This document shows, one piece after another, positions 32,331-43,059 of a DNA stretch of 64,000 nucleotides (the stretch's first letter is position 1; the number at the start of each line of letters is the position of its first letter). Below the pieces are notes generated by a model. It was given only the letters and a program-made list of their open reading frames with translations, did not search any database and had not been told where the DNA came from. The stretch is from Tethya wilhelma. Its lineage: Eukaryota > Porifera > Demospongiae > Tethyida > Tethyidae. The DNA lies in contig CAXIPT010000015.1 of the NCBI GenBank assembly GCA_964030475.1, positions 157,692 through 221,691 on the forward strand, in the 5' to 3' direction. A program made the position numbers and the translations under genes.

Positions 32331-34451
32331 CTAGTTCTCTCCTGTACTGTCCTCCTCCTCTTCAGACGACTCCTCCTCAGCATTCTCCAACCACTCGATG
32401 ACGGGCTTCATGCTGCTCAACAGTTCTTGTCTCTTGCTCTGCGATGGTGACGTGGAGCCTTGCATGAGGGTGTACCACTCCAGGATGGGCTCCTCTTCAA
32501 TGATGTCGGCATTGTACAGGTGTAGCACCACCTTAGGGAAGATGGTGTGGACATTGGGGTGCTGTGTTGCACACTCTGTGAGGGTGTGCAAGATGCTGGT
32601 CTGGATCTTCTCTGACTTAATGTAGTGCTGTAGGAGTGTTTCAAAATGTGAGATTGCGTTCTTGACGTAGAGGAGCAGTTCTGAAGGTTGTCCCGTGGTG
32701 CTGTTTAGAGGACCTTCCATTATTGCTTTCACTATAGCCGGTGGTACGTCTTGGATGGGGATGTTGTAGGCGTGCTTCGAGGCATTGATCATCAAAATGG
32801 TGTTCTCATTCGGCACAAGTTCTGCAACACCCGATCGGACACTGTCTAAAATTTCATTGTAAAACATGATGATGTCTGTGTCTGCCTCATTCAGTTCAAT
32901 AGATTGGGCGCGGGAAGAGCCTGCACTGCTTCCACTGGAGGAGAAAGAATCATGTTTAAACGGCCACTGCTCATTCACGACATTCTCCGACTCATCATCT
33001 TCATCAGGTGTTGGTGGCCGCCACACAAACCCATAGCCTTCTTCCCCGACATCTTTAGCCATGGACTCTGGCTCTTTGAGAGGGGACTTGTTCCCCGAGG
33101 GTGTGTCCTCCCCCTCCCCCTCCCCCTCCTCCTCATCAGAGTCATCTCCCCAGTCGTCTGTGTCCGTGGTGGATTGGTGTTTGGTCGTGAGTCGGCACCC
33201 CCTTGGAACGGTGAGGTCGGGACCCACTCTTACCAGGTAGGAGAGGATGGAGCCTGGTTCCAGCGTCACATTCCTCTTCACTAGTGCTCCGTTGCATACA
33301 ATAGCTTGCTCTATGACACAGTTGTTCTCAATCTCCACTCCATCCCAAACGTAGGACCCTTCAATTCTAACATCCTTACCGATCTTGCAGTTGTGCCCGA
33401 TGGAGGAATTAGTAATCTGTGTGTTCTCCCCGATCACTGTGTCCCTACCAATGACCACATCCTCGTGCAGAACAGCACCGGCCGCCAGCACTACATTCTT
33501 ATCAAGGTAGACATTACGTCGACTGTAGGAGTAGCTCTCTCCGATCACATTATCGGGCACGAGGGGGTATACCCATCGATGGATCACGTCCTTACTCACG
33601 GCATCGTAGGTTTGAAGATTTGAAACACGAGCGGCGTACTGGTCAGAGATGATGTGCGAGTAGATGTGGTTCCCCATGATCTCCTCGTTGACTATGATCC
33701 CTCGGATGAAGTGGTGGCGGGTCTGGTAGTCAAAGTTATCGGAGAAGAGCTGGGGGACGGACGGAGCACAGATGCTGACGTGGCAATCTAGGACGTCGTA
33801 GCGCACTTCGATGTCGGGATTCTCTTCGAAAATTGACACGGGGATATTGAGTCTCTTCTTGTTGTTGGGTTTTTCGCAGTGAAGAAGGCGTCTGTCGTTG
33901 GCACTCGTCACGATGAGGATATCGTCCTCCGAGCTACGAGTGGGGTGATCGGGATTGGCCTTCTTGTAGACGCACGTCATGACGGTCATTTTGTCTTTCT
34001 TTCTCAGTTCCTTGTGCATCTCGATCACCTCCTTCAGTTCCATGTTGGAAACTAGATCGCCAGATACGAGAACGAAATCAGAGCGGATCAAAGCTTGAGA
34101 ATCAATGTTTCTCAGAGCATCTCCAACTGATGGACAATCTTCGGAAATGATGATGCGAAGCTTGACAGGCGAGGTGGGCTCCATCCATCGTGACGCTTCC
34201 AAATGAGCCTTTATCATTTCAGCGTGGGCACAGCAGAATACAAAGATCTCTTCCACCCCCGATACAGCTAGGAACTCCACGGTGTAGTCGATCAGAGGAC
34301 GGTTTACCAGAGGTAACAAGGCTCTGGGTTTCTCTATCGTGATGGGCAAGAAACGAAAGTTGAAGCTGTCTGCGATGACCACCGCCTGAATGACATCTTC
34401 AGAGTCCCACTTACTCTCGCCACCTTTCTTGCTCTTGTCTTTCTTGCTCAT
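32331..34451 (-). CDS. EIF2B5: Translation initiation factor eIF2B subunit epsilon (right copy)
   Basis: Intact 706-codon frame, same length and domain order as the copy at 17480-19600: nucleotidyltransferase-like domain, hexapeptide beta-helix repeats, acidic linker and W2 domain. The only protein difference I noticed is Val for Met in VVIGRDT(V/M)IGENT. There are several silent differences in the beta-helix section (about 33420-33630). The start is MSKKDKSKK at 34451, 143 bp from the divergent death-fold gene. Two intact near-identical copies imply either very recent duplication or the two alleles of one locus. Confidence 0.95.
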   Translation of the reverse strand: MSKKDKSKKGGESKWDSEDVIQAVVIADSFNFRFLPITIEKPRALLPLVNRPLIDYTVEFLAVSGVEEIFVFCCAHAEMIKAHLEASRWMEPTSPVKLRIIISEDCPSVGDALRNIDSQALIRSDFVLVSGDLVSNMELKEVIEMHKELRKKDKMTVMTCVYKKANPDHPTRSSEDDILIVTSANDRRLLHCEKPNNKKRLNIPVSIFEENPDIEVRYDVLDCHVSICAPSVPQLFSDNFDYQTRHHFIRGIIVNEEIMGNHIYSHIISDQYAARVSNLQTYDAVSKDVIHRWVYPLVPDNVIGESYSYSRRNVYLDKNVVLAAGAVLHEDVVIGRDTVIGENTQITNSSIGHNCKIGKDVRIEGSYVWDGVEIENNCVIEQAIVCNGALVKRNVTLEPGSILSYLVRVGPDLTVPRGCRLTTKHQSTTDTDDWGDDSDEEEGEGEGEDTPSGNKSPLKEPESMAKDVGEEGYGFVWRPPTPDEDDESENVVNEQWPFKHDSFSSSGSSAGSSRAQSIELNEADTDIIMFYNEILDSVRSGVAELVPNENTILMINASKHAYNIPIQDVPPAIVKAIMEGPLNSTTGQPSELLLYVKNAISHFETLLQHYIKSEKIQTSILHTLTECATQHPNVHTIFPKVVLHLYNADIIEEEPILEWYTLMQGSTSPSQSKRQELLSSMKPVIEWLENAEEESSEEEEDSTGEN

Positions 34452-34594
34452 GGCTGATTTTTGGATACAGGTGCAAAGTTCATACATGTGCCTATGTAGT
34501 ATACGAAGGGAGTACGTGAATATCCGGAATGCTGAGTCAGCGATCGAGAAACTGCAAGCTGACGTGGGTGTGGCTCTGACAGCATCCTGCCAAC
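34452..34594. promoter_or_regulatory. Bidirectional promoter, right copy
   Basis: 143 bp between the EIF2B5 (-) and death-fold gene (+) start codons, conserved in the left arm. A degenerate third copy of the EIF2B5 side occurs at 50170-50305. Confidence 0.65.
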
Positions 34595-35065
34595 ATGGCT
34601 GAGCTGGGAGTGTCTGAGCAGCACACTAAGCTGAAGTCTGCAGCCGCTACCGCCTCTCTAGAGAGCCTCTCAAAGGTTCTAGTTGAAGTCCTGGACCCCT
34701 TTCTCCTCTCCAGCGAGTTATGTGCTAAAGGAGTGTTGGAGAGCGAGGTTTTGGACAGGATCATTACCAACTCAGAGAAAACAAAAAAAGAGAAGGCTGT
34801 AGCTACGATAGCTGTTGTGACTGACAAAGTAACCTCCGAGCCAGGAGTTCTAGGGAGATTGTGTGAAGTGCTGTGTGGAGATCCAGCAACAAAAGATATT
34901 GGCACATCACTCAAAAGTAAGCAATTTTTTTACTGACTGCCTCTCCCCAGCCAGTGTTGTAGTTGTGTTTTATGTTTCAGGTCATTGATTTGTTTAATAG
35001 GATGCTATGGAGACACTCTAGTGGAGAAATTACGGCTTAAATATTCATCTGAAGATCTGATTAAG
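34595..35065 (+). CDS. Death-fold (CARD/DED-like) protein, 5' exons
   Basis: Exon 1 is 34595-34916 and exon 2 is 35001-35065 (phase 1, then 0). Exon 1 encodes about 107 residues of amphipathic helices: LSKVLVEVLDPFLLSSELC, GVLESEVLDRIITNSEKTKK, VTSEPGVLGRLCEVLCGDPA. This pattern resembles the CARD-like six-helix modules common in sponge signalling proteins, in which the first four lines of helices are Leu-rich and a 'D-P-A-T-K' turn precedes the last helix. Exon 2 continues CYGDTLVEKLRLKYSSEDLI. The gene then runs into a (CA)n tract and an N gap (35255-35263), so the rest is missing. Assignment to the death-fold superfamily is an inference from helix pattern. Together with the NLRs it may belong to apoptosis or immune signalling. 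Confidence 0.6.
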
Positions 35066-35164
35066 GTATGCAGGTAGATGTGGCTTAAAGTGTGCGGCAC
35101 TCCACCCAGCCAGTAACTGGCAATTAGCCTATAAAAACTTTGGTTGCAAGGCAATGGCAAACAA

Positions 35165-35165
<1 letters not shown>

Positions 35166-35254
<89 letters not shown>

Positions 35255-35263
35255 NNNNNNNNN
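35166..35263. repeat. (AC)n microsatellite followed by a 9-N gap
   Basis: About 44 AC units to 35254, then Ns 35255-35263. The gap probably reflects failure to assemble through the repeat. Confidence 0.95.
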
Positions 35264-35310
35264 CCAGTCTCTGATAGTCTCCACACTGTAGTGTTGAAAA
35301 AAGTGAATGA

Positions 35311-35702
35311 ACAAGTAGTAAAAATTTCAAAAAAATAAGTAGTGTAGGAATGGGCAGTGCAGTAAAAAGCATTGGAACAAGGCATGTCTCAATTTCGGCA
35401 CATGACTACTTCATTTTTTATGCCCAACTCTTGGCTGGCACTCCAGTTTAAGTTGCCTATCTTGTTATGGTTTACTCCATTGCTTAGCCAACTGATAACC
35501 AATGCAACAATATAATTAAGCTATGGTATACTATAGTAGTACAAATCTTTGCATTTATGACACTGAGGATCCATATTAGCTAGGGATCAAGAACAAAAAT
35601 GAAGTAGTCATGTGCCGAAATTGAGACATGCCTTGTTCCAATGCTTTTTACCGCACTGCCCATTCCTACACTACTTATTTTTTTGAAATTTTTACTACTT
35701 GT
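35311..35702. mobile_element. Foldback element, ACAAGTAGTAAAAATT family (copy 1)
   Basis: The arms match for about 150 bp: ACAAGTAGTAAAAATTTC, GTGTAGGAATGGGCAGTGC, CATGTGCCG/CGGCACATGACTACTTCA and their complement. A unique centre of about 120 bp separates them. A sister element is at 40999-41404 and one arm only at about 49774-49867. Copies 1 and 2 share about 47 bp of left flank (CCAGTCTCTGATAGTCTCCA), so the true element may be longer on that side. Confidence 0.85.
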
Positions 35703-35918
35703 AGTTAATAAGATTTGCAAAGCTTTATGTTGGATCACTAATTAAGATTCACTATGTGTTTAGTCTAAAACAACGAAGAAAAAGGGGACTAAGCTATATA
35801 TATATATATATATATAACACTGCAGTCTAATGATCCTAAAGTGAATAAAAAATAGCTTGTTTCAGTTATCGGGTTCGCCTGAGATTTTGTCCTATAGCAA
35901 GATCTAGAGCCGGGCAAT

Positions 35919-38900
35919 TCAGAACCGAGAAGGGCGAGCATTAGCATATGGTGAATATCTCGATTGGGTTCGGCGCTGAGATTCTTTGCCCTTGATACTG
36001 TCAAATGTGTGTGTTTTGGGTTGTGCTGGAGAGAAGGACTCTGTAGCAGCTGATAACTTAGAACTGAATATCTTTGAAGAGTAAGGAGCTATACTTTCAC
36101 TCAATTCACTGATGCTGTCTCGAATCTCTCGATCGTAATCTTCAATGTCACTTCCTGTTGATATAGTTATAACAATGACAAAATGAATAGTGTATAATAA
36201 TATTATGATGTTGTATTAATTGGGTGCATATGTTCATGAATGAGGCTTGTGTATGGTGTAACTTTTAGCTGTTAATATATGGATGCCTCATCATTATTAT
36301 CTTCTAATTAGCAAGTTTACTCACTAATTCCTACTTTTATTTTAATTCACTTACTTTCTACTTTAACCTGAATGAAGCCTTCTACCATATTTGCCTTTCT
36401 TGTGTCATTAATGAAACGTTCCGCGTTAGGTGCAAGTGATCTCAATTCAATAGGAAGAACTAGTTTCAGCAATGAAGAATTTTTACTTAAACACTTTGTC
36501 AGCTCCAAAATACCTTCATCAGTTATTATATTCGGCAATAAAACACTGTCTCTATAATGGCAATTGTACAAGATAAGCACTTGTAGCGCTTTATTTTCTG
36601 GCAACAATCCAGCAAGGCAACTAACTTCTGAGTCAGATAAATTGCAGTTTGAAATGTGTAGCTGTTTCAACCCATCATTACGTTCAAGTGAATGTGCAAA
36701 TTCCTGAAATCCGCACCTTTCTCCTTTATTCATAGAATCATGTAAAACTGTCATTGATAAATCATTGTAGCTAATGTCTAATATCTCGAGGGTCCTGTTG
36801 AAAGCTAGAGCTTCTCCGAGTGGTTTCAGACCTTTTTCAGACAAATTGCATCCATACAGGTACAAACACTTCAGTGATCTATTTATTCTCAATTGGTGTG
36901 AAATGCACTCAACTCCTTTATCCTCCACACCATGGTTGTCACCAAAATCTATGGTGTGAATACAATCAAAACGCATTAGTTGGCAAAATCCTTGTACACC
37001 CTGGAGCTGAATATCATTACAGCATACAATAATTTTCAACCCTTGTTTCTTGAGGCTGTTTTCTAAATTGTTGACAAGATATCTACAGCCTTGATCACTT
37101 ATTTTGCAATTTTTCAAATTGACTCTGTATCTCTCCAAGGTGATATGAGATAAAACATAGCAAAGACAAATACAGTCTGATGGAAGAAGTGTGATATTGC
37201 CCAAATTTAGTCCGTTCTGAAGGTTGTTTAAAAACTGCTTGCATAAGCTTTCATTCTGAGCTTCATAGAGACAGCGGATCAAAGAAAGTAAGTACATTTT
37301 GTCTTCATCTTTTACATTCCATCGACCATACTGTTCAGCTATTCTAGTGATGGCACTATTGAAACCAGAGTGAGAAAGATGAGAAATAGCTGCATAGAAC
37401 TGGAATACTTGGCTATATCGAGTATTATTGAAATGTGCTTCATCCGTGTTCCTAAAATGATCTTCAAATATTGAAACTTGTTCCTCAACTGGAAGTTTCT
37501 TTGCTATGTGCCAAGCTGCTAGAAATTCTTGAATTGAGAGGTGAACAAAGCTATAGTGTAACTCTGATGTTGGCATTGGTGCATCAATCCTTACTCTAAA
37601 ACTTTGTATTCCCTCAAGTAGACCTAGTGTTTCAGAATTTGGGCTAGGTAGGCTGAATATCACTTTGTCTTCTAGAGTACATTTATACGCAAGAGCACAT
37701 ATCTCATTAAATTGTTTGTGAATGTCTTCTGGTAGTTCATCTGGTGTTGCAATCCTCATTATACTTCTGTCGGGTTTTTTGGTACAGATATATGAACATA
37801 TTAGCTTCACATAAATGCCGAATTGAGATGCTGGAAACCCTTCTTCATCATCATACAAGTGAGCTAGGACAATGGCATTTAGTGGAAGATGGCAGCTGCT
37901 TGCAACAGCTGGAATTGCTTCAATCTTGTTTATTAGATCTTCAGCTGATGTATCATCTTGCAAGAAATATGTAAAAAAATCTTTTAGTTCTGTTGGTTTA
38001 AACCCCAAAACTTCAACTACCCTTGTATTTCTCAACTGAGCAATTGGTAGTATGGTATATGAGGCTATTGGACGTGATGTTATGATAATTGCACTCTGAT
38101 GCAGTCCGTTTATTGAAGAATAGCTAGGATTCAATAACTCCTGTAGAAGTGGGTTTTTTCGATGCTGTGGTGGAAGTTCATCCCATCCATCAAGTATAAA
38201 CAATACGTGTTTGCAATTTTCAGACAACAAATTTTGAGCTATTTGTTTTGCATTGAAACTTTCATTTTTTTCTGCTAAGTCAAATAAAACAAGTTGTATT
38301 AAGTCGTCCAGGTTTTGTGCTCTCTGTACTTCAGGACGTCGAAGTTGGAGAAGAATTGTGATCTCAAAATCTACAAAAAGTTTTCCTTTTCCCCATTGCT
38401 CACAAATGTGTGTGCATAATGTACTCTTTCCACTTCCAGGTGCTCCCTCAAGCAGTACTAGCTGACGTCTGTTTGGAGGTAATTCGTCAAAGAGATCTTG
38501 GAGTTCAATTGGCCGTTTCTTTCGAAAGATGTCATCTGCTTTCCCAGTAATAGTTGTCTGCACATATTGATCTAAATTACCTATTCTAATTTTTTTGCCA
38601 GTACTTTCGACTAATGCCAAGTTAAATGTTTTGAATGCTGGCCAATATTTTTCTTCAATACTGATTCTCTGGAAGGCTGAGGCATTTAAATCCTTATAGT
38701 GATCCCTCAGCTGCTTAGCAAAGTGAGACACTATAAAATTAATATGAGAGCAGATTCATTTTGATGTTTTTCAGCACTAGTTTTTACTGTATAGCGGGTA
38801 AATTTGGCGGGCTTAAAATTTGGCGAATTCATATTTTAGCGATTAGGCCCTGGCACATAATAATATTGCTCGGCAATATGGGAAATAATGCTTAAGCAAG

Positions 38901-41900
38901 CAAGAAATATAGGTAACTTCAATGGGAAATTTCGGCAACAATCTTAATTTAAACTTCGCAAAAAAACTTCAAGGCGCAAGCTAATTGAACATGTTTTCTC
39001 GATTTTAAACAACAGTTTCAACACTAGACAGGAATCTACACTTGATGATTATATACAACTATCTGTCATGATGCAATATAACAATCGAAAAAAATAATTA
39101 TGTTTTTATTGTTAATTTTGATGTACTGTAACAATATTATTTTTTGTGTTTGTAACTTGCAATAAAATTTTGGTAGATATGTTGGGAAATATTGGGAGAG
39201 ATTGTGGGAAATAAAGAAAAGAAATTTAGGCAAAATTTTGAGCAATTTGTGCCAGGGCCTATTGGCGATTTTAAATTTGGCGATTTAATTCTGCACACTG
39301 CATCGTTTATATGTATGTGCGTGCGTTTGGCAATTTTAACTTGGCGATTTGTAGAAAAATTCACCAATTCGCCAAATTTACCCGCTGTACAGTACTTTAT
39401 GTTTTTAAGTATTATGTGTATCTCAATTATAATAGCTGATAGTATCACGTTATTAAGTATAATATGGGAATCAGTATACTAGCTTAGCTGACGTGTACAA
39501 CCATTATTTTGTCAAGGGATTTATGTTTGTACTTTTATGTCAATTTCATCAAAATAAAATTCTGAGTATAATATTATAGGTCTAAAAAATTTTTCCAGCA
39601 ACTCAGCTACGTATTATAGTGCAGGTTAACTGTACACTTAGACAATTGATGTGCAATAGGAAAAGCACAGTAGCCTTCAATCAAAGGTACAGTGTGGTGA
39701 CCATTTGACCTTTCAAGTTCAACTCTATACCTCCACCATTCATGTAATGAACTTATAACTTTTAAATTAGCCTTATTGGCCTTGCAAAATTGACATTGTA
39801 TACAGTTTGCCAGCCTATATCAATTTATAATGTCAACCTGGGCATTCTCTATACAAGTATTGTGTAAGTTAGTACTAACTTACCACTTTGCTGAATAGAT
39901 GGCCCATTGTTGTATTTACTCTCCAATTGCTTGGCTAAATTTTTTTCGTTAACAGTAGATGCCCTCAAAGCAGAAAAAATAGAGCCCCAGCCTGTATCTT
40001 CTTCATTTTTTAACCAGAAATTTAATGTTTCACATAACAGTCTGTGAGTCTCAGGACCAAATTGTTCTTCGATCATGTTTAGATCAGAAACACTAATGTT
40101 TAGATGGATTCCTATTTGATGCCACTTGTGACTTATAGAACCTAGCTCTTGCATCAATGACTTTATATCTAGAAAATGGGGAGGAGGATGTGCATTTATA
40201 ACTGTTGTGAACGGTACAATGTCTGTTGTGCATTTTTTGTGATTTTTAATTTGGATAAAATTAATGGAAAGAGTTTGGAGTTTTAAATCATGCACTTCCC
40301 AAAGTTATTGGACGTATGGATTTGAAGTTACACCCAAAAGTGTGAATGTACAAAGGTCATATATTTTACAGTTTCCCAACAATCAAGGCATCAATTTTGT
40401 ACCACTCACAATATCATACGTACGTTAGTACGTATAGTAGGAATGGGCCGACTGTCCCATAGACACAATACAAAATATTTATCGCCATAAAAATCTAACA
40501 ACACAAAGTAGAGGCTTCAAACTTGCTCAGAGGCTCTCCTTTACAGAAAACCAACTGCATGGAAGGCTTAAACTTTGCCGAAACTTTTCTGATCACTCGT
40601 AGAGAGAGCGCTTGCGAGAAGCCACACTAGTGCAATTTTGTTCTCCTAACCGTCCTTCTAATTAACTGACTTACTTGAAAACGATTTCCAGAGAACCAGA
40701 AAGTGTTGAGCCAACTTTGACGCCACAAAGTAAGTTCTTTTCTTTGGTAGTACGTTCCTTTATACTCGTTTTCATCGTAAATAGGCCTAAACAAAAACTA
40801 GAAAGCTTTGAAACTTAGTGTATAAATTCATGTGTTACAATGCAGCCATCTTTGTAGGTAGAGTTCAAAGGTCATTATCCACGTGGCATTATGCGCATGC
40901 GCACTAGCCTCTAGCATAATAGCTGAGACTCAAGCTTTTTGTAGGGACTAACCAGTCTCTGATAGTCTCCACACTGTAGTGTTGAAAAAAGTGAATGAAC
41001 AAGTAGTAAAAATTTTGAAAAAATAAGTAGTGTAGGAATGGGCAGTGCGGTAAAAAGTATTGGAACAAGGTAGGGTCTCAGTTTCGGCACATGACTACTT
41101 CATTTTTATGCCCAACTCTTGGCCAGCAGGTTATATACCTGTCTATTATAGTTTACTCCATTGCTTAGCCAAATATAATTATTATAATAGTGAACCATGC
41201 AATGCAATAATTATGATAAGCTATGGTACTATAATTATAGTGTACAGATTATTTGCAAGACGACACTGAAAAATCCATATGAGGGTTAAAAAATAAAAAT
41301 GAAGTATAGTCATGTGCCGAAACTGAGACCCTACCTTGTTCCAATACTTTTTACCGCACTGCCCATTCCTACACTACTTATTTTTTCAAAATTTTTACTA
41401 CTTGTACTATTAGTTGTAACTAATATCCCCCACCCCTGTGATATAATTATCAGGTCATTTACTAGGTGTAGGCTCTACAATCTATGGTCCATGGGGACAA
41501 ATTGAGGGATTGTAGTATAATTATATGTGGAGTCATAGAAGGAGAGAAAAAAATCCCTTGATATAATTTTAAAGGAACTGTGTCACTATATAAGTTACTA
41601 AAAATAAAATGCGTGACTTTTATGACATTCTATGACCATTTGTGACATTTTTTGTTTTGTTATTTAATTTCTAGTGTGATCTGGGTACTACGTCCGGATA
41701 CTATAGCTCTGTGTACATACGTATATTATGCGTTTGTCAACAAAAAAACGTTACATAATATAACATATTTAAGCAAGAATGCATGCTTTTACCCACCTAT
41801 ATGGACACAGGATTTTTTGAATGTTTACTACTGTAATAATATTGTTTAGGCCTGAAACCAAAAACAAATACAGCTAAACAACACCATACTTGTATCTAGC

Positions 41901-42097
41901 ATACCCAAACCTGCAGATCAGTGCTAAAATGTGTCCATATTGTGCTGTCCTCATAATTAAGTATAGCTTAGCTAGATACAGATATAGTGGAAGCTATTTT
42001 TGTACAAACCTAGATCCAGAATAGGACCAGGATTTATCTCCACATCTCCAGACAGTAGTAAGAGAAGTCCTACTAAAGCAGTGGACATCCTTAGCAT
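35919..42097 (-). CDS. NLR C: 2A leader-DEATH-NACHT-LRR receptor
   Basis: Four exons (42010-42097, 39884-40168, 36355-38730, 35919-36154) all join in phase 1 to a 994-residue protein. Exon 1 starts MLRMSTALVGLLLLLS, a signal-peptide-like hydrophobic leader, and continues GDVEINPGP, matching the 2A consensus D(V/I)ExNPGP in which the ribosome skips the bond between the final Gly and Pro. Then ILDL splices to the DEATH domain (IKSLMQELGSISHKWHQIG, WGSIFSALRA, VNEKNLAKQLESKY). Exon 3 holds NACHT with Walker A GAPGSGKST (about 219-227), Walker B VLFILDGWDELP and IIITSRPIAS, then leucine-rich repeats (SLKCLYLYGCNLSEKGLKPL, LEILDISYNDLS). Exon 4 is a Ser-rich tail. The NACHT-LRR exon also has an in-frame TGA overlapping its GTAAGT donor, so an unspliced form would end six bases further on. 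Expected products: leader-NLR fusion or cytosolic NLR beginning with Pro. Confidence 0.88.
38785..39394. mobile_element. Palindromic MITE in the NLR C intron
   Basis: Ends TACTGTATAGCGGGTAAATT and complement ending CCCGCTGTACAGTA. The arms contain GGCGAATT/GCCAAATT blocks and the GCCCTGGCACA/TGTGCCAGGGCC pair. 610 bp, larger than other members of the TACCGTATAGC family. Confidence 0.75.
40999..41404. mobile_element. Foldback element, ACAAGTAGTAAAAATT family (copy 2)
   Basis: Same arms and order as 35311-35702, with the shared CCAGTCTCTGATAGTCTCCA flank at about 40952. It lies in the long first coding intron of NLR C. Confidence 0.85.
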
Positions 42098-42186
42098 GGA
42101 AAAGAAAGGTACTTTGAAACCAGCAACTTGGTATCCATAACTGTTACATGCTTTTGTTTTCCGCTCCTTATGCAAGGTTCCATCTG
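42098..42186 (-). promoter_or_regulatory. 5' leader of NLR C exon 1 with an overlapping upstream ORF
   Basis: The exon probably begins at 42186 after the acceptor TGTATTTTAG. An upstream ATG at 42184 opens a short frame (MEPCIRSGKQKH...) that terminates with TAA overlapping the main ATG region at 42097. This would be expected to modulate initiation on the leader ATG. Confidence 0.4.
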
Positions 42187-42572
42187 CTAAAATACAAAGT
42201 ATATATTATTTTGTAACTATACAGATAATTATGTAAACACTATATTCCCAGAAGAAATTCTTTACATTGTCTTGCTGACCCTCCTCCTTAGTCACGTTGT
42301 ACGCGCCGGCCTAGGGTCTAGCAAACGTGACGCTTAATGAGATTTCAATTGACCAATCAGATTCAACTACCCAGATTCTGGGTAGTATAATTTAATTATA
42401 CGCCAGACTACTGAAGTATAATGGTTTTCGATGATTTCTGGAGCTTTTGTACTACTTTTGTACTCAAAAAGGCTTGAACAGTCTTAGATGTAGGCCTAAG
42501 GCATTTAATTATTCAACAAAAGTACAAAGAGACTGAACAGTGCATGTGGAACCGATTCTACCTATATAACTA

Positions 42573-43059
42573 GAGTAAGCAATCGTGTTTCGGTCAATTT
42601 TCTTAAATTGTGCATGCCATTCTTGTACCTGCCTAAATTGCTAGTTGTCCGAATTTGATACCAAAATTTGCAAATTTCTCACTGTCATTTTATCCCGTTT
42701 ACAAAGCGTCCTGGTTTGGCACTCAATTAGGAGCCTCCAGCTTCTTTCTTGGTGCGCAGTTAGCCAAAGGGTTGAAGTTTGTGTATTGCAAGTTTTGAGC
42801 CCCAAAGTCTTATACAAAAATGTTTGTAACTGCATGCTGTCCGTCCAAGGATTAATTAGTCCGATCTGCCAGTAATTCGGACACGTGCTTTTGCGAGAAA
42901 TGGAAGCCATATGAGTGAGTGGGTGGGGCTGCCATTTGGCGAGTCCAAGTCAACTTGACATGGGCTAATAAGCTATGCAGCTCTCCAAGACGTAGCTCGT
43001 ACCAGTTTCTGGAAAAAGTGTCCGATCCCGCATGGTGTCCGAAACACGATTGCTTACTC
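42573..43059. mobile_element. MITE with GAGTAAGCAATCGTGTTTCGG termini and TA target duplication
   Basis: About 21-bp terminal inverted repeats, GAGTAAGCAATCGTGTTTCG and its complement, flanked on both sides by TA. Consistent with Tc1/mariner-type or PIF-type non-autonomous elements. Confidence 0.8.

Larger units (their letters stand above)
31814..34828. repeat. Right arm of the 3-kb inverted duplication
   Basis: Reverse-complement match of 17087-20117. Its inner end abuts the single N at 31813. At its outer end the homology stops at 34828 only because the left arm is cut by the N at 17086; here the death-fold gene continues without interruption. Confidence 0.95.
35066..35918. other. Interval between death-fold fragment and NLR C
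   Basis: Contains a dispersed short repeat (35093-35165), an 89-bp (AC)n tract, the N gap, a foldback element (35311-35702) and AT-rich sequence including (TA)n near 35797. No gene. Confidence 0.7.

Noticed and set aside
42010..42097. 2A motif as evidence of an integrated RNA virus
   Set aside because: The motif lies in a spliced exon in phase with a DEATH-NACHT-LRR gene, with no viral polymerase, capsid or helicase sequence nearby. Cellular 2A-like leaders on NLRs are already known.
42641..42910. Open frames of 76 and 89 residues on both strands
   Set aside because: They lie within the 42573-43059 MITE and have no coding features.
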